64,000 nt of DNA from Paraburkholderia fungorum (GCF_902833645.1 NZ_CADFGE010000016.1:178161-242160), one strand, 5' to 3'. Shown: positions 17,371 through 26,118, numbered from the stretch's first letter. Numbers and translations: made by a program. Notes: generated by a model from the sequence alone, not told the origin.

Positions 17371-17559
17371 TGGGGTTCCTCGGGGCTGAGGGGGGTATCG
17401 GGGAAATCAATTATGTCAGCGATGTCTCCGAGGCGCGAGAAGCCGCGCTCCCCCGGCTTGCCGTCTGTAGACTCAGGGAAGGTTGCGTTTTTGGAGCCAC
17501 GCCGGGACGCGACGCGATACGAATACGCTACGAATACGTCCCCTTGCTTTTTCGATTTG

Positions 17560-17577
17560 TTTAACTATGATGTTAAA
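17560..17577. promoter_or_regulatory. Candidate ArsR-type operator upstream of the VOC operon
   Basis: TTTAAC and GTTAAA form a 6-bp inverted repeat around TATGAT, 33 bases before the VOC start and beside the ribosome site (AAAGGAGG at about 17597). A few bases upstream TACGAATACG is repeated directly (17518-17527 and 17529-17538). ArsR repressors use short A+T-rich dyads, and the ArsR protein of this operon is the likely binder. Confidence 0.45.
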
Positions 17578-17610
17578 TATCAACCGGAAGGTTAATAAAA
17601 GGAGGCAGTC

Positions 17611-18072
17611 ATGACCGAACCGTATCATCGCCCTTCGCTGGGTGCGGCCGTGGTCTACAAGGATCCGTTTGCCGCGCTCGATTTCCTCGAAAAAGCGTTC
17701 GGCTTCGAGCGTCAAATGGTGATTACCGAGAGCGACGGCCAATTGGCTCACTCGGAAATGCGGTTCGGCGACAGCTACATCATGATCGGCCGCGAATGGT
17801 CGGCGGACATGGCGAGCCCGGTTTCGGTCGGCGGTAAGAATACGCAGTCGGTGCACGTGCAACTGCGCGAAGGAATCGACGAACATTGCGCCCGGGCGCG
17901 CGCCGCGGGCGCCGTGATTACGCGCGAACTGGCGGATCAGTTCTATGGCGACCGCGTCTACGCGGCACGCGATCCGGAAGGGCATGTCTGGAGCTTCGGC
18001 CAAACGGTTCGCCAGGTCTCGCGCGAGGAAGCGGAGCGCGTGAGCGGCCTGAAAGTCGAAGGGTGGGTCTAA
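17611..18072 (+). CDS. VOC-family (glyoxalase/bleomycin-resistance-like) protein
   Basis: 153 residues with the paired beta-alpha-beta-beta-beta modules of the vicinal oxygen chelate fold ('AAVVYKDPFAALDFLEKAFGFE', 'VYAARDPEGHVWSFGQTV'). A strong AAAGGAGG ribosome site precedes the start. It is first in a tight three-gene operon with an ArsR repressor and an SRPBCC protein, a common trio in proteobacteria whose substrate is generally unknown. The region is often called PhnB/YdcE-like, but no metal-ligand set can be assigned with certainty. Confidence 0.85.
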   Translation: MTEPYHRPSLGAAVVYKDPFAALDFLEKAFGFERQMVITESDGQLAHSEMRFGDSYIMIGREWSADMASPVSVGGKNTQSVHVQLREGIDEHCARARAAGAVITRELADQFYGDRVYAARDPEGHVWSFGQTVRQVSREEAERVSGLKVEGWV

Positions 18073-18075
18073 CCG

Positions 18076-18414
18076 ATGGGACTGCCCGCCAGCGTTTCGC
18101 TTGATCGCACTCTGGCGGCGCTCGCCGATCCAAACCGGCGTCAGGTGGTGGATCTGCTCAGCGTACAGCCGATGCGGGCCGGCGAACTCGCGCAGGCCAC
18201 CGGCCTGTCGCCGCAGGCGATGAGCCGGCATTTGCGGGTGCTGCGTTCGAGCGAACTGATCGAGGAATCGCACGACGGCGTCGACGCGCGCGTGCGTCTC
18301 TACGTGCTGCGATCCGCGCCGATGAACGAACTGAAGGCATGGCTCGAGCAGACCGAGGCTTTGTGGTCCGAGCAACTGCTGTCGTTCAAAGCGCATCTGG
18401 AGCAGCAGCAATGA
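18076..18414 (+). CDS. ArsR-family repressor
   Basis: 112 residues with a winged helix-turn-helix ('ALADPNRRQVVDLLSVQP', 'ATGLSPQAMSRHLRVLRSSELIE'). It has no cysteine metal-site motif, so it is of the non-metal ArsR class that accompanies SRPBCC genes. It starts three bases after the VOC stop and overlaps the next gene by four bases. It probably represses its own operon through the dyad at 17560-17577. Confidence 0.88.
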   Translation: MGLPASVSLDRTLAALADPNRRQVVDLLSVQPMRAGELAQATGLSPQAMSRHLRVLRSSELIEESHDGVDARVRLYVLRSAPMNELKAWLEQTEALWSEQLLSFKAHLEQQQ

Positions 18415-18902
18415 GCTCACGTGTGCAGGTGTCGCTGCGCGTCGCGGCCTCGCCGCTGCGCGCGTTCGAGGTGTTCACGCGCGAGATCGGCAAATGGTGG
18501 CGCCCCAACGGCTTGTTTCAGTTCACGCCGCAAGGCGCGGGTGTGTTGTCGTTCGAGCAGGCGGCGGCGCCTCGTACGTCCGGGGAATGCGGCCGCCTGA
18601 TCGAAACGCAGCCGGACGGGAGTGTGTTCGAGATCGGCAAAGTCACGGCCTGGGAGCCCGGCGAACGTTTGGCATTCGGCTGGCGTCAGGCCAGTTTCAC
18701 GGATGCGCAGCACACGCATGTGGAGGTGCGTTTCGAAGCGGTGGGCGACGAAACGCGCGTGACGGTTGAGCATCGAGGCTGGGATACGGTGCCGCAGGAG
18801 CATGTGGCACGCCACCATTTTCCGGAGCGCGTGTTTCTGTTGCGGCATGGCGAATGGTGGCAGGCTTTGCTGGCGTCTCTGCGCGATGCGGTGCAAGCCT
18901 GA
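18411..18902 (+). CDS. SRPBCC (AHSA1-like) domain protein
   Basis: 163 residues of the START/Bet v1-like fold in the AHSA1 branch ('VAASPLRAFEVFTREIGKWWRP' at the start, 'VTAWEPGERLAFGWRQASF' in the middle, and the C-terminal helix with 'HGEWWQALLASL'). Such proteins bind small hydrophobic ligands in a deep pocket. The start at 18411 overlaps the ArsR stop (ATGA), so it is the third member of the operon. Its function is unknown; the operon resembles regulated detoxification trios. Confidence 0.82.
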   Translation: MSSRVQVSLRVAASPLRAFEVFTREIGKWWRPNGLFQFTPQGAGVLSFEQAAAPRTSGECGRLIETQPDGSVFEIGKVTAWEPGERLAFGWRQASFTDAQHTHVEVRFEAVGDETRVTVEHRGWDTVPQEHVARHHFPERVFLLRHGEWWQALLASLRDAVQA

Positions 18903-18977
18903 GCTTTAGATTTAAAGACTGAGATGCGGCCACGGCGCCGCCAGGTTCAGCGTCTGGCGGGTGCGCTTACCTTCCAG

Positions 18978-19589
18978 TCAGCGTGTGGCGATGGCGGCGG
19001 CGACGCCGGCCATGAGGGTGGCGCTGGCGCGGTTGGTGATCTTCACCGCGCGGCGAGTGGTCAGCAGTTTGCGCGCACGGGTAGCGAGCAGGGCCCAGCC
19101 GAAGTCGACGGCCATCAGCACGATCAGCATGGTGAGCGTCAGTTCGAACCACGCGATGGTGCCGATGCGTGAGAGGTCGATGATGGTCGGCAGCAACGCG
19201 AGATAGAACACCATGATCTTCGGATTGCCGAGCGTCACCAGCATGCCGGCGACAAACATGCGCCACGGCGACTGGCCGCTCGGCAAGTCGTTGCCCTGCA
19301 CGTCGGCCGGTGCGCGCCACATCTTCCATGCAAGGAACAGCAGATAGGCGACGCCGGCAAACTTCAGCACGATGAATACCACGCCGAAGCTGCGCGCGAT
19401 CACCGCGAGGCCGGCCACCGCACAGGTGAGCCACAATGCTTCGCCGAGCCACATCGCCGCGAGAAACGGCAATACGTCACGAAAGCCGTTGGTCAGAACG
19501 CGGGCAACCAGCGCCGCGACGCTGGGGCCTGGCGTGCCGGCAGCGATGATCAGCGCCAGTGCGAAGACGAGCAAAGCAGACAGCGACAT
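18978..19589 (-). CDS. LysE-family exporter
   Basis: 203 residues with about six membrane segments. The signature region 'TPGPSVAALVARVLTNGFRD' of the RhtB/LysE amino-acid exporters lies near the N-terminus, and 'MLVTLGNPKIMVFYLALLP' in the middle matches the conserved NPK segment. It lies in the inner membrane and probably exports an amino acid or small metabolite. It ends 72 bases from the SRPBCC gene, convergent. No dedicated regulator is adjacent. A second LysE-type gene is at 40079-40708. Confidence 0.88.
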   Translation of the reverse strand: MSLSALLVFALALIIAAGTPGPSVAALVARVLTNGFRDVLPFLAAMWLGEALWLTCAVAGLAVIARSFGVVFIVLKFAGVAYLLFLAWKMWRAPADVQGNDLPSGQSPWRMFVAGMLVTLGNPKIMVFYLALLPTIIDLSRIGTIAWFELTLTMLIVLMAVDFGWALLATRARKLLTTRRAVKITNRASATLMAGVAAAIATR

Positions 19590-19653
19590 AGCGGTTCTCC
19601 ACGAAATTCAATGAGCGTACAAGCATCGGCTTCACAAGCCTGCAGACGCCGGT

Positions 19654-20301
19654 TCAGCGGGTATGCAACCTTCGGTTGACGAAACGCCACACGGCGCTGA
19701 CCAGCAGCGATCCTACACCGAGCGAGACGCCCAGCAGCACGATCGAACTCATATGATCGCGCACCAGCGGCACGTTGCCGAACAGATAGCCGGCCGTTAC
19801 CAGCGAGACGATCCACAGCGCGGCGCCGCCCGTAACGAACGACACGAAACGCGCGAACGTCATGCGCGAAACGCCGGCGACGAACGGCGCGAATGTCCGC
19901 ACGACGGCAATGAACGGCGAGAGCAGGAAGGTCAGGCCGCCGCGTGCTTCGTAAAACGCGTGCGCCTTACGCAGCGCATTCTTGTCGAGCCAGCGATAGT
20001 CGGCGGTATAGACCTTTTCGCCGATCGCGCGGCCGATCGCATAACAGACGACGCTGCCGGCTACCGTGGCGGCGAACAATACGGCAGTCACGAACCAGAC
20101 GTTCAGCGCGCCGGTGGCGGCGAGACCGCCACAAATGAAAATCAGCGGATCGCCAGGTAAAAAGAATAGCGGCAGGAAGCCGATCTCGACGAATACCACG
20201 AGAAATAGCATGGCATAGACGGCAGCGCCGTATTGCACGATCAATCCGCTCAGGTGCTGGTCGAAGTGCAGGGCGACCTGCAGCACATGCATGAAATCCA
20301 T
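19654..20301 (-). CDS. DedA-family membrane protein
   Basis: 215 residues with the VTT/SNARE-assoc (DedA) core: 'EIGFLPLFFLPGDPLIFICGGLAA' near the N-terminus and 'FVAGVSRMTFARFVSFVTGGAALW', which includes the conserved G-[x]-[x]-[R]-[M] segment, in the middle. DedA proteins are inner-membrane lipid-handling (undecaprenyl phosphate or phospholipid flippase-type) proteins needed for envelope homeostasis. It lies 64 bases upstream of the LysE gene on the same strand and may be co-transcribed. A second DedA domain occurs in the fusion at 33501-35507. Confidence 0.88.
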   Translation of the reverse strand: MDFMHVLQVALHFDQHLSGLIVQYGAAVYAMLFLVVFVEIGFLPLFFLPGDPLIFICGGLAATGALNVWFVTAVLFAATVAGSVVCYAIGRAIGEKVYTADYRWLDKNALRKAHAFYEARGGLTFLLSPFIAVVRTFAPFVAGVSRMTFARFVSFVTGGAALWIVSLVTAGYLFGNVPLVRDHMSSIVLLGVSLGVGSLLVSAVWRFVNRRLHTR

Positions 20302-20434
20302 CTTGGTTCGAAAGGAAGTGAGGTGTTCAGGAGTTTAGTCCCGTGGCGGCGCGGACACTTGTTTATTTCGAAGGGGTGATGTCAATATCGGGGATGTCGT
20401 TCAGAATCGCCCCTAAAAAGCCTACGAAACGCCT

Positions 20435-20962
20435 ATGCAATACGCTTCCAATCTTACGTTCCGCATTGCCGCGCCGCACGATGCGCAGGCGATCCGCGCG
20501 ATCGAATTCGAGGCTGGCCAGCGCTTTGCCAGCGTCGGCATGACCGGTATCGCCGATGCACCGCCGATGGCACTGGAAATCGTCAAGCGCAAGATCGACG
20601 CGCAGCAGATCGTCGTCGCCGTGGCTGCCGATGGTAGCTGTGTGGGGTTTGTGATGTTCGAGCCGCAGCCCGCGTGCTTCTATGTCCAGGAGCTCGACGT
20701 GCTGAGCTCGCATGCCGGGCAACGCATCGGCGCCGCGCTGATCGAACAGGTCGCGCAACGGGCGCGCGCGCAACAGATCACGCAGCTCACGCTGTCGACG
20801 TATCGGGAGGTGCCGTGGAACGCCCCGTACTATCGCCGGCTTGGCTTTCGCGATATCGAGGAGGCCGATCTCGATGCCGTACTGATCGCGCGGCGCGACG
20901 CGCATATCGCGCGTGGCCTCGACGAATCGAAGCGCGTCTTTATGCGGCGTGACCTCGCTTGA
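20435..20962 (+). CDS. GNAT-family N-acetyltransferase
   Basis: 175 residues with a GNAT fold. The segment 'IRAIEFEAGQRFASVGM' begins the domain, 'YVQELDVLSSHAGQRIGAALIEQ' holds the acetyl-CoA-binding beta4/alpha3 region (a variant of Q/RxxGxG/A), and 'VPWNAPYYRRLGFRDI' is the typical C-terminal motif. The substrate is unknown. The start has no strong ribosome site. The gene stands alone between two minus-strand units. Confidence 0.85.
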   Translation: MQYASNLTFRIAAPHDAQAIRAIEFEAGQRFASVGMTGIADAPPMALEIVKRKIDAQQIVVAVAADGSCVGFVMFEPQPACFYVQELDVLSSHAGQRIGAALIEQVAQRARAQQITQLTLSTYREVPWNAPYYRRLGFRDIEEADLDAVLIARRDAHIARGLDESKRVFMRRDLA

Positions 20963-20995
20963 CGCGAGCGCGCCGCGCACAGCGGCCAACGCATG

Positions 20996-21046
20996 AAAAA
21001 ACGCGGAGGATGTGACCAGATATCGTTCCGGTCACATCCTCCGCGT
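20996..21046 (-). terminator. Intrinsic terminator of the alkene reductase gene
   Basis: A 17-bp perfect stem (ACGCGGAGGATGTGACC at 21001-21017, its complement at 21030-21046) has a 12-base loop. On the minus strand it is followed by six T residues. It is well placed to end the gene at 21128-22189. A smaller hairpin (AGCCGCTT/AAGCGGCT, 21073-21093) lies between it and that gene. The same stem may limit read-through from the acetyltransferase gene on the other side. Confidence 0.85.
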
Positions 21047-21127
21047 GGTCCTGCAGCGTGCTACGAGTAAGCAGCCGCTTTAGCGAAGCGGCTTATGCTT
21101 CTACCGACCTCCGCTGACGCTACAGGC

Positions 21128-22189
21128 TTACTCGACGGTTTCCAGCGCCGGATAGTCCACATAGCCGGTTTCGCCACGTGCATAGTACGTCGCCGGATTC
21201 GGCTTGTTCAGCGGCGCATTCGTTGCGAAGCGGCGTACCAGATCCGGATTCGCAATGAACAGTTGACCCCATGCCACCGCGTCCGCTTCGCCCGCGTCGA
21301 GCACCTGCTGCGCGGTTTCCTTCGTGAACTTTTCGTTCGCGATATACGGGCCGCCGAATGCTTTCTTCAGTTGCGGGCCGAGGCGGTCGTCGCCGAGTGC
21401 TTCGCGTGCGGCGATGAACGCAATCTTGCGCTTGCCGAGCTCGCGCGCCACGTAGCCGAAGGTGGCCGCCGGGTCCGAATCGCCCATTGTGTGTGCGTCG
21501 CGCCGCGGTGCAAGGTGCACACCGACACGGTTCGCGCCCCAGACGTCGATACAGGCGTCGGTGATTTCGAGCAGCAGGCGGGCACGGTTTTCGATCGGGC
21601 CGCCGTAGGCGTCGGTACGCTTGTTGGTGCTGTCCTGCAGGAACTGGTCGAGCAGATAGCCGTTCGCGCCGTGTACTTCCACGCCATCGAAACCGGCTGC
21701 CTTCGCGTTTTCGGCGCCCTTGCGGAACGCTTCGACCACACCGGCGATTTCGTCGAGTTCCAGTGCGCGCGGCGTTACGTACGGACGCTCCGGGCGCACC
21801 AGGCTCACGTGGCCTTGCGCTGCAATCGCGCTCGGCGCGACCGGCAGTTCGCCGTTGAGAAACAGCGGATCGGAAATGCGGCCGACGTGCCACAGTTGCA
21901 GGAAGATCTTGCCGCCGGCTTCGTGCACAGCCTTCGTGACGATCTTCCAGCCTTCTACCTGTTCCTGCGACCAGATGCCCGGCGTTTCGGCATAACCGAC
22001 ACCTTGCGGCGTGACGGAAGTGGCTTCGCTGATGATCAGGCCTGCCGTGGCGCGTTCAGCGTAGTACCTCGCCATCAGCGCGTTTGGCACGCGGATTTCT
22101 TCGGCACGCTGGCGTGTAAGCGGCGCCATGATGATGCGGTTCGGCAACGTGATGTCGCCAATCTGAAGCGGATCAAAAAGTGTCGGCAT
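21128..22189 (-). CDS. nemA: Old yellow enzyme family alkene reductase
   Basis: 353 residues of a flavin (FMN) TIM barrel close to NemA/xenobiotic reductase. N-terminal 'LFDPLQIGDITLPNRIIMAPLTR' gives the FMN-binding start, 'FDGVEVHGANGYLLDQFLQ' carries the His/Asn pair that binds the substrate carbonyl or nitro group, and 'DAYGGPIENRARL' is a family signature. It reduces activated C=C bonds or nitro compounds with NAD(P)H. An ArsR regulator lies just upstream on the same strand, 86 bases away, as in electrophile-responsive OYE operons. A strong terminator follows. Confidence 0.92.
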   Translation of the reverse strand: MPTLFDPLQIGDITLPNRIIMAPLTRQRAEEIRVPNALMARYYAERATAGLIISEATSVTPQGVGYAETPGIWSQEQVEGWKIVTKAVHEAGGKIFLQLWHVGRISDPLFLNGELPVAPSAIAAQGHVSLVRPERPYVTPRALELDEIAGVVEAFRKGAENAKAAGFDGVEVHGANGYLLDQFLQDSTNKRTDAYGGPIENRARLLLEITDACIDVWGANRVGVHLAPRRDAHTMGDSDPAATFGYVARELGKRKIAFIAAREALGDDRLGPQLKKAFGGPYIANEKFTKETAQQVLDAGEADAVAWGQLFIANPDLVRRFATNAPLNKPNPATYYARGETGYVDYPALETVE

Positions 22190-22275
22190 ATGAGTTCACC
22201 TTAGGTGGCGGGCGCGCGGCCCGGGCCTTAAAAAAACTGCACGATGAGAGAAGCGCGGCGATGCGGACGAGCCGT

Positions 22276-22578
22276 TTAGAGCCCGGTGTTCATGTACTCG
22301 AGAAACGCCTGAATGACGGCCTCGTTGCGTTTGAAAAACACCCATTGACCGACCCGTTTCGACGTGACGAGTCCCGCGCGCTGCAAGGCGGCGAGATGCG
22401 CCGACACCGTGGACTGCGACAGGCCGCAGCGCGCGTCGATCTTGCCGGCACACACGCCGTAGTCGAGCGGCAGGTCCTGGTCGGCGAAGTGCGCATACGG
22501 CTCGCGCAGCCAGCCGAGAATCTCCCGCCGTACAGGGTTGGCAAGCGCTTTGTGAATCGCGTCGATATCGAGCGTCAT
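22276..22578 (-). CDS. ArsR-family regulator upstream of alkene reductase
   Basis: About 100 residues with a winged helix ('ALANPVRREILGWLREP', 'LSQSTVSAHLAALQRAGLV'). Two cysteines, in 'YGVCAGKIDARCGLSQSTV', flank the recognition helix. Cysteines near this position sense electrophiles in NemR/YodB-like regulators, but that parallel is inference. I use the ATG at 22578 (MTLDIDAIHKAL); an ATG at 22614 would add 12 residues rich in cysteine (MSACCSCPEN...), and neither has a clear ribosome site. If the longer form is real, its cysteines would be notable. Confidence 0.8.
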   Translation of the reverse strand: MTLDIDAIHKALANPVRREILGWLREPYAHFADQDLPLDYGVCAGKIDARCGLSQSTVSAHLAALQRAGLVTSKRVGQWVFFKRNEAVIQAFLEYMNTGL

Positions 22579-23133
22579 GAGACAGTTTTCAGGGCATGAA
22601 CAACACGCAGACATGGCGCCGGTTGGCGCTCACGCATCTGCATCGCTACAGAACGAATTATATATCGTATTTTAACGATATGCATGAAGCCATCACTGGC
22701 AGTGGGGTCGCTGACTGTGAAACGCGCTGCACCGCTCGCCAGCGAGATATTGTCCCGGCTTTCTGATGTCGCTTTACCCTTCCCAAGTCGCTGCCAGGCC
22801 AATGCAGCGCGATCTGAAGGGTCGAATTTTTAGCATGCTGCATTCTGGGCGCGTTTTCACCCATCCCAGCCATCGGCGGGCACGGGTCCCGAGTCGTTGA
22901 GCGCCCACCTCGAGCGGCATGGCGGTCGTCACTCGACTCTTCCAACAGTTGTTGTTCTGATATCGTTCGGATCGTTGATTTTGGGGCGAGACCCATTAGG
23001 CAATCGTTACCATGAAGCGGCCGACCGTCGCATCGTCGGGGCTGGCTAGCGCCGCGGGTACGGTCGCTCGTCCCTATGTGCAGGCAAGAATTTTGCGTCT
23101 GAAGTTCCGCTCCAGTTCCCTTGCAGGCCCCTC
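22579..23133. other. 555-base intergenic region
   Basis: This region lies between the divergent ArsR and histidine kinase genes. The left part is A+T-rich and holds the dyad at 22662-22681. The rest contains open frames on the minus strand whose products (for example 22658-22996) have no recognisable features, and none has a good ribosome site. I see no RNA gene in it. Confidence 0.5.
22662..22681. promoter_or_regulatory. Candidate ArsR operator
   Basis: ATATCGT and ACGATAT form a 7-bp perfect inverted repeat around ATTTTA, about 85 bases upstream of the ArsR start. A+T-rich ATA...TAT dyads of this spacing are typical ArsR-family sites. It lies in a locally A+T-rich stretch that probably holds the promoter for the regulator and the alkene reductase. 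Confidence 0.55.
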
Positions 23134-24618
23134 ATGCCGAGACCTTCGTTTTCCACCCAGCTTTACGCGCTGTGGATTCTGATCGCCATACTATGCAGCC
23201 TGCTGAGCGCCACCGTATGGCTGATGCTGTCGTCGGCGCTCGGCGAGCGCGTCGCGGATGCGAAGCAGCAGGCCACCATGACCTGCGCGGCGGTCGCGTC
23301 GCGTTACGACATGTCGGTGCAGCGGCCGGACGAAACGAATGTCGATCTCATGCACGCCGTGCTCGATCTCGTCCTGATCCGCACCGAGGGTATCGAAGGC
23401 GGCTTCTGGACTTCCGCACCCGCGCCCGGTGCACCGGGCGGCTTTCTCGCCTACGCGTTTCCCACCTACGAAGGCAGCGGTGTCAAACGCGATATACCCG
23501 AGGCCGAGACGCCGCTCATTCTTCGCACGCTGCGAAACGCGGTCAGCACCGGCCAGATGCGCGCCGACGTCGTCTCTGGCGGCGCCGATGCAGTGGTCGC
23601 CGTCGCCTGTCCGGTTCCGCGGCATGCCGGCCTGCTCGCCTGGATGCTCACGCGCGCGAGGCCGCCGCTTGGGCCGTATGGACAGCAGGCCGCGACGTTC
23701 CTTGCGGGCGTGCTCGCGATCATCGTGGCGTTGGCGCTGCTGCTCGCGCTGGCGCTCAGACGCTGGAAGCGCAACCTCACGCGGCTTGAACAGGCGCTTG
23801 CGCCGGACGGCCGGCTCGAGCAGGGCAAACGGATCGATCGGCTTGGCGAGCGCGATCTGGACCATATCGTCGACGCGCTGAATCGTTATGTCGAACGCGC
23901 AGAGCACCTGCAACGCGAGGCGAACGGGTTGAGCGCAAAACTCGCGCAGGCGGAACGTTTCGGCGCGCTTGGGAAGATGGCCGCTCAGATCGCCCACGAA
24001 ATCCGCAATCCGGTGGGCGCCATGCGGCTCAAGGCGGAAAACGCGCTGGCGGGCGACGCTTCACGACGCGAAGCCGCGCTGAAGATCATCATCGAGCAGG
24101 TGGGCCGCATCGAGTCGCAGTTGTCGAGCCTGCTCGCGCTTACCCAGCCCGTCACCGTCCGCGCGCAGCAAGTCGACCTGCGCGCGTGGCTTGCGGGACT
24201 GGTCCGTACGCATGAATCGCGGGCGGAAAGCCGGCGTGTGATCTTGCAGGCCGACATTGCATCCTGCACCACCCAGCCGGTCTTCGATGCGGCGCAAATG
24301 GCGCGCGCGCTCGACAACCTGATCGTCAACGCGCTGCGTCATGCGCCGTCCGGCGGACACGTCACGGTCAGGGCGCGCGCCATGCCGGACGCTAACGGCG
24401 AGCGGCTCCGGCTCGAAGTGATCGACGACGGCCCCGGCGTGAATGCGAGCGAGCGTGAACGCATCTTCGAGCCGTTCGTCACGGGCCGGCCCGACGGGTC
24501 GGGTCTGGGCCTCGCTGTCGTGCGCGAGATCGCATCGGCGCACGGCGGCCGCGCGTGGCTCGAGGACAATCCGAACATGACCTGTTTTGTGATCGATATC
24601 CCATGGCGACCATCCTGA
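23134..24618 (+). CDS. Membrane sensor histidine kinase
   Basis: 494 residues. TM1 is near residues 10-35 and TM2 near 185-208 ('FLAGVLAIIVALALLLALAL'), enclosing a ~150-residue periplasmic sensor region with no recognised domain. The phosphoacceptor His is residue 288 in 'AHEIRNPVGAM'. The ATPase domain has the N-box 'LDNLIVNALRHAP', G1 'VIDDGPGV' and G2 'GSGLGLAVV'. All kinase motifs are intact. Its 3' end overlaps the response-regulator gene by 16 bases, so the two are a co-translated two-component pair. The signal is unknown; the target operon encodes transporters, so an extracellular solute is likely. Confidence 0.92.
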   Translation: MPRPSFSTQLYALWILIAILCSLLSATVWLMLSSALGERVADAKQQATMTCAAVASRYDMSVQRPDETNVDLMHAVLDLVLIRTEGIEGGFWTSAPAPGAPGGFLAYAFPTYEGSGVKRDIPEAETPLILRTLRNAVSTGQMRADVVSGGADAVVAVACPVPRHAGLLAWMLTRARPPLGPYGQQAATFLAGVLAIIVALALLLALALRRWKRNLTRLEQALAPDGRLEQGKRIDRLGERDLDHIVDALNRYVERAEHLQREANGLSAKLAQAERFGALGKMAAQIAHEIRNPVGAMRLKAENALAGDASRREAALKIIIEQVGRIESQLSSLLALTQPVTVRAQQVDLRAWLAGLVRTHESRAESRRVILQADIASCTTQPVFDAAQMARALDNLIVNALRHAPSGGHVTVRARAMPDANGERLRLEVIDDGPGVNASERERIFEPFVTGRPDGSGLGLAVVREIASAHGGRAWLEDNPNMTCFVIDIPWRPS

Positions 24619-25982
24619 TCATCGACGACGACGACGCCTTCCGTGACGGCCTCGCGGAAACCATCCAGGACCTTGGATACACGCCGCTCGAAGCACGTTC
24701 AGGCGAAGAAGCGATCCAGCGTCTGCGCGAGGAGGCGTCGCCCGAATGCATTTTTCTCGACTTCCGGCTGCCGGGCGCGGACGGCCTATCCGTGCTCGAA
24801 ACGCTGCGCGGCATGGCTGGTCTGCAGGACGTGCCGGTCGTGATGCTGACCGCGTACGCGACCAGCGACAACACGATCGGCGCGATGCGGCTCGGCGCCT
24901 TCGAGCATCTGACCAAACCGGTTGGCCGCGACGAAATCGCCGCGCTCCTCGCGCGCATCCTCGCAACCCGCGCCGCGACACCCGCTCCCCAGGCGATCCA
25001 CAGATTCGCGGATGACACGCCTTCGCATGAACCGCAGTTGCTCGGCATCAGCGAAGCCATGCGCGACGTACAGAAGCGTCTTGGCCGCGCGGCCGGCACC
25101 AACTCGACGGTATTGATTACCGGTGAGACGGGCACCGGCAAGGAAGTGGCGGCGAGCGTGCTGCATCGTGCATCGGCGCGTGCGGGCGGACCGTTTGTCG
25201 CCGTGAACTGCGCGGCGATCCCGGAAGACCTGCTCGAGAGCGAACTCTTCGGCCACGCCCGGGGCGCATTCACTGGCGCGCATTCGGAGCGGCGCGGTCG
25301 TTTCGAAGAAGCGCATGGCGGCACGCTCTTTCTCGACGAGATCGGCGACATGCCGCTCGCGATGCAGGCGAAGCTGCTGCGCGTGCTGCAGGAGCGGCAG
25401 GTCACGCCGCTCGGAACCAACCGGCCGCTTGCTGTCGACGTGCGCGTGGTGGCCGCGACGCATCGCGACCTGGCGGCGATGGTCGCAGCGGGCACGTTCC
25501 GGCAGGATCTGTCGTATCGGCTCAGCGTGATTCCGTTGCACATGCCGCCGCTACGCGAGCGCGTAGCGGACATTCTGCCGCTGGCGGAGCATTTCCTCGC
25601 GGCCGTCGCCGGTCCCTCCGAGGCGGCGCGCAAGCGTCTCTCCGCAGACGCACAGCGCCTGCTGGTCGGCTTCAGTTGGCCCGGCAACGTGCGGGAACTC
25701 GCCAACGCTATCGAACGCGCGAGCGCGCTGGCGCCCGCCGCGCTGCTGACTCGCGAAGATTTCGCCTTCCTGTTCGATCCGGCCGCGAACGATGCCTATG
25801 CGATTCCCGCGGGCGTCATCGACCTGCCGCTGAACGACGCCCTCGCACAACTCGAACGCGCCATGATCGTCCGGGCGCTTGCGCTCGCCGATGGCAATCG
25901 CGCCGATGCGGCGCGCAGGCTCGGCATCAGCCGCCAGTCGCTCTATACGCGTCTGGCGAATCTCGGCCTGTCCGATTCCTGA
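24603..25982 (+). CDS. Sigma-54-dependent response regulator (NtrC/DctD type)
   Basis: 459 residues in three domains. The receiver (1-120) has the acidic pair 'IIDDDDAF', phospho-acceptor Asp53 in 'IFLDFRLPG' and the lysine of 'LTKPVG'. The AAA+ domain (~145-370) has Walker A 'GETGTGKE' and the sigma-54-contacting GAFTGA loop intact. The Fis-type helix-turn-helix is at the end ('NRADAARRLGISRQSLYTRL'). The ATG at 24603 is chosen because the receiver fold begins at once. It must activate a sigma-54 promoter, and one occurs 121 bases downstream of its stop. Confidence 0.95.
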   Translation: MATILIIDDDDAFRDGLAETIQDLGYTPLEARSGEEAIQRLREEASPECIFLDFRLPGADGLSVLETLRGMAGLQDVPVVMLTAYATSDNTIGAMRLGAFEHLTKPVGRDEIAALLARILATRAATPAPQAIHRFADDTPSHEPQLLGISEAMRDVQKRLGRAAGTNSTVLITGETGTGKEVAASVLHRASARAGGPFVAVNCAAIPEDLLESELFGHARGAFTGAHSERRGRFEEAHGGTLFLDEIGDMPLAMQAKLLRVLQERQVTPLGTNRPLAVDVRVVAATHRDLAAMVAAGTFRQDLSYRLSVIPLHMPPLRERVADILPLAEHFLAAVAGPSEAARKRLSADAQRLLVGFSWPGNVRELANAIERASALAPAALLTREDFAFLFDPAANDAYAIPAGVIDLPLNDALAQLERAMIVRALALADGNRADAARRLGISRQSLYTRLANLGLSDS

Positions 25983-26010
25983 CCGTTCGAAGGTGTCCGA
26001 GGTGTCCAGG

Positions 26011-26049
26011 TGTCAACAAACCGGACGGCACCTGTCCGGTTTGTTGACA
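26011..26049. promoter_or_regulatory. Perfect 16-bp inverted repeat, candidate enhancer site
   Basis: TGTCAACAAACCGGAC and GTCCGGTTTGTTGACA form a perfect 16-bp dyad around seven bases. AGGTGTC occurs three times in the run leading into the left arm (about 25991-26014). The centre lies about 80 bases upstream of the -24/-12 promoter at 26103, the usual place for a sigma-54 activator's enhancer. A hairpin that ends the response-regulator transcript is the alternative, but there is no T-run on either side. Confidence 0.7.
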
Positions 26050-26102
26050 TCGCAGCCGTGCTTCGTCGCGTTGCTGCCCGGCCACATGGGATTTCCGGCC
26101 GA

Positions 26103-26118
26103 TGGCATAGGCCTTGCA
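26103..26118 (+). promoter_or_regulatory. Sigma-54 (-24/-12) promoter
   Basis: TGGCATAGGCCTTGCA matches the sigma-54 consensus TGGCACG-N4-TTGCA closely, with the GG and GC doublets at the exact spacing. Transcription would start near 26130, just before the ribosome site of the gene at 26150. It is the only strong -24/-12 match I noticed by eye near this two-component system, and its position after a GAFTGA-containing regulator supports it. Confidence 0.85.

Noticed and set aside
22658..22996. A 112-residue minus-strand frame in the large intergenic region
   Set aside because: No ribosome site, no recognisable feature, and it overlaps the probable ArsR operator.
26011..26049. The 16-bp dyad as a simple terminator of the response-regulator gene
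   Set aside because: There is no T-run on either strand and its distance to the -24/-12 promoter fits an enhancer; termination is kept only as the alternative.
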